NCBI GenBank assembly: GCA_029204225.1
Contig: CM055097.1
Span: 15,748,711-15,812,710 of the forward strand
Source of the DNA: Diphasiastrum complanatum
Lineage: Eukaryota; Streptophyta; Lycopodiopsida; Lycopodiales; Lycopodiaceae
DNA: 64,000 nt
Direction: 5' to 3'
Made by a program: the position numbers and the translations under genes. The first letter of the stretch is position 1. The number at the start of each line of letters is the position of its first letter. Below the pieces are notes generated by a model. It saw only the letters and a list, made by a program, of their open reading frames with translations. It had not been told where the DNA came from and did no database searches. Positions 33,377-43,991 of this stretch are shown in pieces.

Positions 33377-34137
33377 ATGAAGAAAGCTGTTGATGTTCAC
33401 AAATTGATTATTGCTTATGATATGACTACTTGTAATGCTGTTGGCCCGAATGATAAAATCTTTTGTCTTGTTGACTTGATGACCACCATGGATTGGTTCA
33501 GAATCTATACGGAGTTTATTAAAAAGAAGAAAACTTTAAGCATGGTTGAAAAAATCTATATGGACCTCTCAAACTATGTTGAATGTATTTCTGCTGAAAG
33601 AGAATTCTGCAATTTACATATTCAAAAAGTATTTACCTACTTGGAAAAAGAAAATGGTGACTTTACTGATGATACCCCTATCCCTACTGCTGCTCCTACT
33701 TCACCTCACCCTTTGATCTTTACCGAAGACCTTGATGAAGACAATGCTTTTCAATTAGAGTCTTTTCACAAGAAATCTGTGAAGTGGGAAATCAATTTGC
33801 CTTTGAATTTTGTCAAGCCAATAGTTGCCAAGTACCTTTAGTACCTAGTCGTATCATTGAGTTTAAATTTGCAAAAACTGCTTATAAACTTTGGAGACTT
33901 CTTTTTGTCAACTTCCTCGCACCCATATCTATTGAGCTTTGGATCACTCTCTCTCATCTTACTGATGTAGAAGTCCAAGCTTGCAAGCTTGCTGCTTCAT
34001 ATAAGAATCCTTCCTTTGATACTCCTAATGCCTTTGATACTGTCATTGAAATGAGCAGATTTGAACTCTCGAGATGTCCTTCTGAGCAGACCTGGGCTAG
34101 AACTAGGGCCACTTTGACATTGGCTTCAATAAGATGA
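33377..34137 (+). pseudogene. unrecognised coding-like segment with one frameshift
   Basis: From ATG 33377 a frame runs MKKAVDVHKLIIAYDMTTCN to IVAKYL and a stop at 33841. The neighbouring frame then continues VPSRIIEFKFAKTAYKLWRL, PISIELWITLSHLTDVEV and SEQTWARTRATLTLASIR to 34137. Together about 250 residues, mostly helical, with a P/T/D-rich linker (DDTPIPTAAPTSPHP). I recognise no domain. It lies directly before a copia X fragment and could be a host gene remnant. Confidence 0.35.
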
Positions 34138-34389
34138 ACATGCATCAAGCTAGAATCTGGAACTCGAAAAGACCTTTCTTTAAGTGTAGGTGTGGTGACA
34201 AATGCAAAAACAACTCTTTATTATCTGGTTGATCACTCTATCTGGTACATAATGAATAATCTTTCCAAGTTCTTCCCTGGTGCTTCTCTACAAAATCAGC
34301 TTAATGCCTTCTTTTTGTGTTGCATAAACATGCTAGAGATGTTGTCAAATCCCACCTTGTCTTTCTTTATATCCGACAACACATGATTG
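34138..34389. other. no feature recognised
   Basis: Spacer between the unknown coding-like segment and the copia X integrase fragment. Confidence 0.3.
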
Positions 34390-35275
34390 ATGCTACCATT
34401 GAACTTTCCATGAACCCCACTGCTAAGCTTCTCGCACACCTTTGGCATTTCAGATTAGGCCATTTGAATTTCAATAGTATTTAACAAATTTCGACTCAAA
34501 AACTAGTACAAGATCTGCTCTCCATGTGAAAGCTGTATAATCAGCAAGCATGCTAGAATTCTGTTCATTTTTTACTCAAATCATACATCCAAAGGCCTGC
34601 TAGATCTTGTACATAGCGATTTCTGTGGCCCGATGTAGACTGCTTCCAAAGGGGGAGCTCTATCCTTCCTAGCCTTCATCGATGACTTCTCTTGAAGGAC
34701 TGCAACCTATTTTCTGAAGAACAAATCAGAGGCATTCAAGTTCTTTATGCAGTTCAAGACATCTATAGAAAATCAGACCCAAAGGAAGATCAAAGCTCTA
34801 TGCACAGATGGAGGGGAAAATTTATCTCCATGGAATTTAAAGAGTTCTGCAAGGCCAACAGAATACATCAACAATTCACAATGAGCTACTCACTTCAATC
34901 CAACGGTGTAGCTGAAAGGAAGAATCGAACACTTATCAAAAGTGCCAAGAGCATGATGGCCCATGCCTCTCTTCCGAAGAAATTTTGGGCAGAAGCTGTT
35001 GCTACTACAACCTATCTACAAAGTCTATCCATCACCAAAGCCCTGAATGGAAAGACACCTTATGAGGTGTGGACAAGATCGGAACCATTACTCAAGAATA
35101 TTAGAGTGTTTGGTGTTGTATTGCTTATGCTCGAATCCTTGAAGATCTCAAGAAGAAGATGGATGAAAAAAACACAAAATCAATTTGCATTGGCTATTCC
35201 CCATATTACAAGGCATACAAGCTCTACAATCTGGAAACAAATAAATATTCATAAGCAGATATGCTGATCTCGATC
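34390..35275 (+). pseudogene. copia family X integrase fragment
   Basis: Starts in the pre-integrase domain (LLAHLWHFRLGHLNFNSI) and crosses the integrase core with several stops. It then runs open from 34692: EFCKANRIHQQFTMSYS, SNGVAERKNRTLIKSAKSMM, KKFWAEAVA and GKTPYEVWTR, including the catalytic glutamate in AERKN. It matches 47390-47830 closely, so it belongs to family X. Both ends are cut; on the right it meets a minus-strand gag fragment tail to tail. Confidence 0.8.
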
Positions 35276-35377
35276 CTGCTTTCGATCTGACTTCCTATTA
35301 GGTTTGAATTGCTTCTTTGTCTTCTCCTTGTTGCTGTAGAGAGCTTGGTCAGAGGCATCCTTGTGATCAAGGTGTTC

Positions 35378-35956
35378 TCAAACTTCGACTTCTTCTCGAA
35401 TCTTGACAACTGCTTTTCCGAGTGTCATAGTGGGATCCTTTGCTAGCAGAGTCCTGGTTGTATGGAAGGATCTTGGTAAAGCTCTTAATAGAGAGGTGAG
35501 CTGTTTCTCTGCTGATACTACATTTTTTGCTCTAGAATTGTGTGATGAAAAAAACAGATCCTTCATCTTCTTGATAAAGAAAGTGAGGTCTTTGCCATCC
35601 CATTGCAGATTTGTCATCTAATCTTCGAGTAGCATGATCTGACTGCGTGATTTCGTCTGAAATCTTGTGACTAAAGTATCCCATATCTCTTTTGCTTTAG
35701 AGAGTGTAGCCAAGTCAAGAGTCAGACTATCATCGATGGATGATGATAACACGGCTACTGCCTTGTCATTCTTCTCTCTCCATTCGCGTAGCTCCTTGCC
35801 TATAGTTGTAGGCATCTCCTCGGTGCCATCTACCTAGGGAAATAATCCTTCTCCTTTTAGTATAAGCGATGTCTTAACCTTCCATGCTAGGAAGTTAGAT
35901 CCTGATGACTCGACGATTATATAGATTTTTGATTGTATACTGCTTATTGAAGCCAT
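35378..35956 (-). pseudogene. copia gag fragment
   Basis: Starts at ATG 35956 (minus) with MASISSIQSKI and SNFLAW. A stop follows near 35835, then MPTTIGKELREWREKNDKAV, LSKAKEIWDTLVTRFQTK and NLQWDGKDLTFFIKKMKDL, the copia gag helix pattern (UBN2-like). Related to the gag stub at 4972. The rest of the element is missing. Confidence 0.7.
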
Positions 35957-36040
35957 TGCTGTGAATTGTGTTCTCACTTGTTGTCTTGAATGTTTAGCCT
36001 CCTGGATCTGGTAGCTTAGTGGCTATGTCAGACTATGACA

Positions 36041-36053
36041 GGCTTTGATACCA
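36041..36053 (-). promoter_or_regulatory. primer-binding site of the minus-strand gag fragment
   Basis: Minus strand TGGTATCAAAGCC, one base inside the LTR, the same spacing as at 4902. One base differs from the usual GAGCC. Confidence 0.75.
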
Positions 36054-36054
36054 C

Positions 36055-36868
36055 TGATGGAAAAATTGAATTGAAAAATTGTGCAACGATCAATCAGGAT
36101 CTGTAACGAAACGAAACGAAATGAAACTAGACGAAATGAAGCGAAGCGAAACGAAACTTGAACGAGCTTTGAAATTGATATTGCTGAAGCGAAGTAATTA
36201 TGAAGCGAAGCGAAATGCAAAGCAAAAACAATCGCAAATGAAATCAATTTGGATGGAGTTCGGATATGATTGTTGGTCACTACTTGTTATATCATTTCTA
36301 CAATCCTCTAGAATTTAGACAGACACTACTGATCTACGTTATGATTAATACAACAATCAACAAGATTGAACTAGTGTGCGAAATTGATAAAACAAGTAAA
36401 TGAGAGACACGAACAATAGCAAACAACAATTCATTCAAGATCAGAAAAAATTCAGAATAATATGTACATGATAGCTACAATATCATGTATTGATCCTCTT
36501 GATTTCGAGCACTGTGTGACAGACCCACACAGTGGATTGGCGTGAGAGAAATAATGTTCTCCCATGAATGACGTCTCGCTTACTAGCAGACTTCTTGGAT
36601 CTATTGATCCTCTTACAAAATTGTCTCGCTCACAGGCGGACATGTATTCTGTATTTTTTTGTCTATCTGTCTGTATTTGATGCATCTACCAAAATGTATA
36701 TATCTCGCGAACTTTTTCGTGTCGCGCTGAGTAACATTCTTGATCAGACAGATTAAACATTTATAACTAATCATGGATTACAAGAGTGATGGATTAGCCA
36801 CGTCCTAAAGCTCTTCTGCTGATGTCACCATATTAGATCAAGGCTTTGTACTTCATGGTACTTGGTTG
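36055..36868 (-). repeat. 5' LTR of the minus-strand gag fragment, outer edge uncertain
   Basis: Begins TGATGG next to the primer site. It contains a degenerate CGAAA/CGAAG-type simple repeat at about 36105-36220. On the right it is cut by, or ends at, the inserted element at 36869. Confidence 0.5.
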
Positions 36869-37569
36869 TGTGAAGAATTTCCAAAAATTGGCAAATCTAG
36901 CTTGATCAAAAACCATGTAGAATAGTGTAAATTGTGTACACAAGTGGGTCCCACACATGTGAGGCCATGATGCCACATGGGAAACCCATCCTAATGTAGG
37001 TTAGGTCAAGTCAAGAGAGTTGGTCGTGTCTATTTGGTGGTCATCCCTACTTTATAGGACCTACACCTAAGTTTAAGGTGAAAATTTGACCAACTAGCTA
37101 CCTACCAAGCATAACTCTAGGAAATAGACTAGGGTTTCATTTTAGGTCAAGGAGAGTGAGTTAACTTCCTTATTACATGCTGGAAATCCACCTAACTTCA
37201 AGAAGGAAGTCGAATTTTCTATGTATTCCCTCTCTCCATAGTGAGAAGATAGAAAATTTTTGGAGCTCATTGGCAATCTCAAGCTAGTTCACTATGTACA
37301 TTGAGTTTTTGTGATTTAGATGAAACCAGATCAATTTCTACTTGTTTTTCAGGTTGAAGGCCGTACTACATCCTGTAGTACACACGTGTGGGCTCGGATT
37401 TCAATGTTTATCAATGCTTTTGATTGTTAATGCTTGTTGTTTGTCAAATTGCCAATCTAGATCAACTTTTTTGTGTCTAATTTTTTGATAGATTGTTAAG
37501 CAAGCATCCAATCACTCTTGTGGATCTTTTGTAGATCCATTTATGGTCCTAAATTACGGTACTTTCACA
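36869..37569 (+). repeat. 5' LTR, non-autonomous copia copy 1
   Basis: Matches 40735-41435 over its full length, same 701-bp length. Ends TACTTTCACA before the primer site. Confidence 0.95.
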
Positions 37570-37582
37570 TGGTACCAGAGCC
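37570..37582 (+). promoter_or_regulatory. primer-binding site, non-autonomous copia copy 1
   Basis: TGGTACCAGAGCC, one base different from the usual TGGTATCAGAGCC. Confidence 0.85.
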
Positions 37583-38004
37583 AAGTACAAGAGCATAAGC
37601 CATTGATCTAATGCAAATCCATTTTTAGCAAGTTTTGGTGCTAAAAGCTAGTACTGAGAGGGCAAGCTAGAATCTTGATTCTGGTGAGGAGATTTGATCC
37701 CAAACTTGGTAGGGGTCCAAATCCGTACTGTCCACATGTGTTGGCACCTCTGAACCTGCATTGAATGCATGGTATTCATTTGATCCAAAAAAACTCAATT
37801 TGTGAGCTATTGGTGTAATTTTTGGTGGAGATCCTAGGATAATCTACCAAGATCATTTGCCATTGATTAGATTTGAATTTGTTTCATGGAATCTAATTAA
37901 TCTAGGCTGAGTTCAAGTCCTATTAAGGTTAAAAACAGGTCTTGAAAGTACACCAAGAAGGAAGAAAGAGATTAAGTCATTTTTTTGTCCAAAAATAGCC
38001 AAAA

Positions 38005-38352
38005 TTGGCAAGATTTGATTGTAAGTAGATTTCACATCATCTTATCTTCATTCCAACTTTGTGAGGGAGTGCTAGAACTGAGATTATAAGTCCATTTGTT
38101 GGATTAGAAATCTAATTTGAGTGAAAAACTACAAGAGAGAGACCTTAGTGAGTTTCTAGAGACAATCAAATCCATTTCTTGGCAAGATTTGTTTGAAAGT
38201 AGTTTTCACTTCATCTTATCTTCATTCCAGCTTTGTGAGGGAGTGATAGAACTGTGATTATAAGTCCATTTGTTGGATTAGAAATCAAATTTGAGTGAAA
38301 CACTGCAAGTGTGAGACCTTTGTGAGTTTCAAGTCAATCAAATCTATTTCTT
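38005..38352 (+). repeat. 174-bp tandem duplication in the leader
   Basis: TTGGCAAGATTTG starts at 38005 and again at 38179; each copy goes on through TTTGTGAGGGAGTG and GTCCATTTGTTGGATTAGAA. Copy 2 of this lineage (58.5 kb) has the block once. Confidence 0.85.
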
Positions 38353-38374
38353 GTTTGTAGAAGTCACTAGTAAG

Positions 38375-39163
38375 ATGGGATCTGCTGGAGCATACCTTCT
38401 AGAAGCTAGTGAGAGGTTGAACTCTACAAATTATGCTATTTGGAAGGTTAGAATGGAGTCACTGTTAGTGCTCCAAGACCTTTATGAGTTCTTGATTGAA
38501 GATGAAGATGAACCTCTAGGTGCACAGGAGTTAGCTAGATACAAGAAGAGATTTAGGCTTGCACTTCATTGTGTGAAGATGAATGTGAGCAATGATTTGT
38601 TGAGAGAAGTATCAGCTTGTACTAATGCTAAAGAGGCTTGGGAGTCTTTAAAATCAATCTATGAGTCTAGCAACACTTCTAGAGTTCTTATGCTTAGAAA
38701 TCAAATTTTGCAAAGCATGAGGAGAAGTGAGGAGAGTGCACATGATTATGTACTCAGAATCAAGTCTCTAAATAGGGAGTTCGCTTCCATTGGAGAGAAG
38801 ATTCATGATAGAGAGCTTGTACAAATTGTCCTTAATGGTCTAGGAGATGACTTTGCAAATTTGGTCCTAAGTTTTGCCATCCAAGACACTTTGCCAACTA
38901 TAGAAATACTTCATAGTGTATTAGTGGCTGAAGAGTGTAGGATGCTCCATGCAAAATCTAGGATGAGTTCCTTGTCATTGCAGGATGGTGATGAGAAAGC
39001 CAATTTCTCATTCAAGGGCAAAAGAAGACCAATGGAAAAAAGAAGCATCCAAAAGAGGCCAAAGAAAAGGATGATGCATCAAGCTCAAAGGACAAGTCAA
39101 AGCAAAAATGATTCTTTTGTGGAAGGAAGGGGCATTATGCATCTGAATGCTACAAGAGGCTAA
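38375..39163 (+). CDS. copia gag, non-autonomous copy 1
   Basis: ATG 38375 (MGSAGAYLLEASERL) matches the gag starts at 26115 and 58784; an earlier ATG at 38351 adds eight residues that match no relative. The gag domain is intact through LVLSFAIQDTLP and AEECRMLHAKSRMSSLSLQD. The frame then shifts: the zinc knuckle FFCGRKGHYASEC is encoded one frame over (39114-39150), and its first cysteine codon is TGA. So Gag would be made without the RNA-binding knuckle. Confidence 0.75.
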   Translation: MGSAGAYLLEASERLNSTNYAIWKVRMESLLVLQDLYEFLIEDEDEPLGAQELARYKKRFRLALHCVKMNVSNDLLREVSACTNAKEAWESLKSIYESSNTSRVLMLRNQILQSMRRSEESAHDYVLRIKSLNREFASIGEKIHDRELVQIVLNGLGDDFANLVLSFAIQDTLPTIEILHSVLVAEECRMLHAKSRMSSLSLQDGDEKANFSFKGKRRPMEKRSIQKRPKKRMMHQAQRTSQSKNDSFVEGRGIMHLNATRG

Positions 39164-39171
39164 GAGCACAA

Positions 39172-40527
39172 GTGGAGGAGGACAAACAAGGAAACCTTGC
39201 AAAGGAGGAGGAGGATGAAGTAGATCTATTCTTGATGGCATCTACATCCTCACCAACAAGCAATAGCAATTCAAGAGACAATTGGTGGATCGACAGTGGG
39301 GCTAGCTCTCACATGTCTTGTGAAAAGGACTTTTTCTCAACCTTACACTCTTTCAATGCTGCTAAAAAGTTTGTCTTTACTGCAAATGATGAAGAGTGTA
39401 GGATAGATGGTGTTGGCACCATCTCTTTGTGTCTAGAATCCTCAAAATGCATGGATCTAGAAAATGTCCTATATGTACCATCAATCACCAAGAATATGCT
39501 TAGTGTTGGTTTACTCTTAGAAAGTGGTTTGGATGTCCACTTTAAGCATGGTGTTTGTTTCATCTTGAAGAATGATGTTTGCATTGCAAAGGGATTTAAG
39601 CATGGAAGATTGTTTAAGTTGGAAGCTAGTGTTGCTTTTGAAAGAATGAGCTTGGCAAATGAGGAGATCACTCAAAAGGAGATCTTGGCAAAGTGTGATC
39701 TTGCTTGCATTGAGGAGGAGCATCAAAAGGAGGAAGATATTGAGGATCAGCCTCAAAGCATGAGAGTTCCAAGGGAGTCCTCAATGACAATGGCCGAGTC
39801 ATCAAATTGCATGCAAATTGTCCATTCAAGTGTGCACCTTGCAAGGGTGGTGAGCATTAAAGAGTCTACTATCTTTGAATACTTTTTGGAAAGTATTAGT
39901 AGACATGAGGTGACTTGTTTCTTACCTTTAAGATCCATGGTGTTTATTACTTCGTATGACAAGACAATGAAATGGGATGCTTTGAAATCTACATTTGTTG
40001 TTGATAAAGCAATTTCATTGGATAACTATTTTCGTAATAGTTTGAATAGAGTCATAAAAGATGAAACATCATTTGCTTTGAAAATCTTTGTGTCCACATG
40101 CTTTGTGCATGATCATTCCAATGTAAGGACCAAAGATTATCCTATTTCAATGAAAGGAATAATGGTAGTGTTTTGCTCTTCAAGTAGAGATTGTAGAATC
40201 TACTTGTTTTCAACCAAAGAATTTGTCAATGGTGGAAATGTGATCTTTCAAGAGTGGAAGATTTGTAAACTTGAAGAAGCACCTTTGGATCAACACATTA
40301 TTCAATTCATTGATGTTTTGGAGTCAAGTCAAGTGGAGGAGCAAGGTCAAGACCCGAGGACTCCAAGAAGAACCTTGAGTATCAAGATGGAGCCATCTAG
40401 GCTCAATCATATGGATCAAGCAAGACAAGTTGTCTTTGGTAACATTATCTATGCACTTAATATTTTAATTGATGTATCTTCAAGTGCAAAAAATGCCTTG
40501 GAATCCATGGCTTGGCATGATGTTTAG
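39172..40527 (+). CDS. copia protease plus rewritten integrase remnant, 451 codons
   Basis: The frame opens after the broken knuckle. It has NWWIDSGASSHMSCEKDFF (protease site DSGA), YVPSITKNMLSVGLLLESG and a pre-integrase start. The WH.R.GH box, the integrase core and all catalytic residues are absent. About residues 190-330 look unfamiliar, but FALKIFVSTCFVHDHSNVRT and SMKGIMVVFCSSSRDCRIY align with the integrase C-terminal region of the intact copia. The RTPRRT hinge follows, then MEPSRLNH. No RT. The frame stays open despite this loss. A protease-containing product is plausible; a function for the rest is not known. Confidence 0.6.
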   Translation: MEEDKQGNLAKEEEDEVDLFLMASTSSPTSNSNSRDNWWIDSGASSHMSCEKDFFSTLHSFNAAKKFVFTANDEECRIDGVGTISLCLESSKCMDLENVLYVPSITKNMLSVGLLLESGLDVHFKHGVCFILKNDVCIAKGFKHGRLFKLEASVAFERMSLANEEITQKEILAKCDLACIEEEHQKEEDIEDQPQSMRVPRESSMTMAESSNCMQIVHSSVHLARVVSIKESTIFEYFLESISRHEVTCFLPLRSMVFITSYDKTMKWDALKSTFVVDKAISLDNYFRNSLNRVIKDETSFALKIFVSTCFVHDHSNVRTKDYPISMKGIMVVFCSSSRDCRIYLFSTKEFVNGGNVIFQEWKICKLEEAPLDQHIIQFIDVLESSQVEEQGQDPRTPRRTLSIKMEPSRLNHMDQARQVVFGNIIYALNILIDVSSSAKNALESMAWHDV

Positions 40528-40734
40528 TTTTGAAGTGTGCTACATGTATATAGACACATTAATGGAACATCTTGTAAGGGATCCTCTAAGAGGTGGTGAA
40601 AGATCCTTCATGGACATCATTCTCTATTGGAGTCTCAAAAGTTCCTTCTTTGTAGCTGGATTTTTTAGACACTTCTAAAAGCTTTCATTGATCTATCAAG
40701 AGAGTTGTAAATAGATCAAGCTAAATTTGAGGAG
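40528..40734 (+). pseudogene. RT C-terminal scrap, non-autonomous copy 1
   Basis: LRGGERSFMDIILYWSLKSS matches GNERSFEDITLYRKLIGSL of the intact copia, a late RT segment. Copy 2 has the same scrap at 60010-60110, so the deletion is shared. A purine-rich GAGGAG precedes the LTR. Confidence 0.65.
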
Positions 40735-41435
40735 TGTGAAGAATTGCCAAAAATTGGCAAATCTAGCTTGATCAAAAACCATGTAGAATAGTGTAAATTG
40801 TGTACACAAGTGGGTCCCACACATGTGAGGCCATGATGCCACATGGGAAACCCATCCTAATGTAGGTTAGGTCAAGTCAAGAGAGTTGGTCATGTCTATT
40901 TTGTGGTCATCCCTACTTTATAGGACCTACACCTAAGTTTAAGGTGAAAATTTGACCAACTAGCTACCTACCAAGCATAACTCTAGGAAATAGACTAGGG
41001 TTTCATTTTAGGTCAAGGAGAGTGAGTTAACTTCCTTATTACATGCTGAAAATCCACCTAACTTCAAGAAGGAAGTCGAATTTGCTATGTATTCCCTCTC
41101 TCCATAGTGAGAAGATAGAAAATTTTTGGAGCTCATTGGCAATCTCAAGCTAGTTCACTATGTACATTGAGTTTTTGTGATCCAAATGAAACCAAATCAA
41201 TTTCTACTTGTTTCTCAGGTTGAAGGCCGTACTACAGCCTGTAGTACACACGTGTGGGATCGGATTTCAATGTTTATCAATGCTTTTGATTGTTAATGCT
41301 TGTTGTTTGTCAAATTGCCAATCTAGATCAACTTTTTTGTGTCTAGTTTTTTGATAGATTGTTAAGCAAGCATCCAATCATTCTTGTGGATCTTTTGTAG
41401 ATCCATTTATGGTCCTAAAGTACGGTACTTTCACA
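40735..41435 (+). repeat. 3' LTR, non-autonomous copia copy 1
   Basis: Second 701-bp LTR, starts TGTGAAGAATTGCC and ends ACTTTCACA. Confidence 0.95.
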
Positions 41436-41594
41436 GGGTGATCTTCTTGGTTTCTTTGAAACACGAAGGATTTCTTGTCACGAACATTTTCGTTTCGTGT
41501 CTTGCGTGATGCTCACAAACATTTTTGCTTTGTGTCTTTTCGTCAAATTGAGAGTTGAAAGCTAGCAAAGCTTTGGTAATAGAAATGTTTTGTT

Positions 41595-42040
<446 letters not shown>

Positions 42041-42648
42041 TGTTGGAATTCGATGCTCAACCTTAAATCCATTCAATAATAAGCATTATGAAAAACCAGA
42101 AACAGAAGGCTCGAATTTCTGAACAGAGGACCGAAAAATTCAAGATCGAATTTTCTAGAGTTTTTTTATACCGGATCGACTCGAAAAAATTCTATATTTT
42201 TTGAGTCAGTATATATTTTTGATACTTGTAAATTTTGATACTGTCGGTCTAAAATCCGACGCAACGACTTTTGCATTGATAGTCCGCCCACTTTGTACAT
42301 GCATTAACTATAATGTGGCGATTGTAATAACTGCAACAAAAGATAGTTGTAGATATTTTGTAGGATATCAATCCTAGAATCTTTATCAAAAAAGTCCTTC
42401 TGATTATTCAAGTTTCTGTATCCAATGTTATCACACTCAACAATTGTAAGCTGAAGTTATCACGTCAAGCATTGTACTCACTGTTTGATATTAATCAGAG
42501 TGCAAATTTTCAGTCCCACTATTGTATCGTTTCATTCTCCATCTGTCTGAATCATTCAATTTGAATATTTTATTGTTGTTTGTGGCATTGCCGATCCTAC
42601 ACCAAGCTCGTTCATCAACTTCTGTTCATTCTCACGGATTTAACGACA
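42041..42648 (+). repeat. family X LTR 1 (608 bp)
   Basis: Starts TGTTGGAATTCGATGCTC and ends TTAACGACA. Closely matches 49749-50335. Preceded by a degenerate polypurine tract (AAGGCGGAC). Confidence 0.95.
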
Positions 42649-42660
42649 TGGTATCAGAGT
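42649..42660 (+). promoter_or_regulatory. primer-binding site, X copy 1
   Basis: TGGTATCAGAGT immediately after LTR 1. Confidence 0.9.
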
Positions 42661-42793
42661 GGGTTGTTCAGTAATTTGCACATTGTCTATGAATTATCAA
42701 GTCTCGTTTCTGCCAAAACAATGCTCTATAGCAAGCGCGCAACCAACAGTATCACGAAATCATTGTTTCTACCAATGATCTCGCTCAACCAGA

Positions 42794-43007
42794 ATGGATT
42801 CATCTACTAGTTTTTCTCTAATCGACAAACTTAATGGGAGTAACTACCATCTGTAGATGTTCAAAATGAAGGTCATACTACTAGCCAAGAAACTGTGGGA
42901 CATCGTTGATGTCCTAGAAGTTAAACCTGAAGGTGATGTAGTCACTATCACCCAATGGAGACTGAAAGATGGCAAGGCTTTTGCCATGATCACTCTCAAC
43001 ATAAAAG
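42794..43007 (+). pseudogene. family X gag start, copy 1
   Basis: ATG 42794 opens MDSSTSFSLIDKLNGSNYHL; then TAG where glutamine is expected, and MFKMKVILLAKKLWDIVDV onward, the start of a copia gag. It is cut at 43007 by the 4-kb insert. Copy 2 has the same start at 50478, with TAA at that same codon. Confidence 0.75.
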
Positions 43008-43188
43008 TGTTGTGTCGTCAATGTAGCATAGGGGTCCGTCACTGGGAGCGGCAACCTCGCCTTCACCTACATAGCAAGAAGAGAGAGGGAGAGGAGAGAG
43101 AGGAGAAAGAGAGTGGAGAGGGAGAACGACTAGGTTGAGAAAGGCTTGGGGGGCTCGAACGCCTACCCAAAGCTATTCTATCCCAACG

Positions 43189-43950
<762 letters not shown>

Positions 43951-43991
43951 TGTTGGTGGATGATCAGCAAGAACCGGGACTTGCCAAATTT

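Larger units (their letters stand above)
36869..41435 (+). mobile_element. copia derivative without integrase core, RT or RNase H
   Basis: Two 701-bp LTRs (36869-37569 and 40735-41435), differing at about a dozen or so sites by eye, flank a primer site, leader, gag, protease and a long open region without enzyme cores. Flanking pentamers GGTTG and GGGTG match at four of five bases and may be the target duplication. LTR ends TGTGAAGAATTG and CTTTCACA resemble those of the intact copia at 24852. It probably moves only with help from an autonomous relative. Confidence 0.85.

Noticed and set aside
33010-33378. Open frames of RE/SL dipeptides over TC, GA and CT tracts (33.1, 41.7, 43.2, 49.5, 52.5 kb)
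   Set aside because: They are translations of dinucleotide microsatellites on both strands and do not indicate genes.
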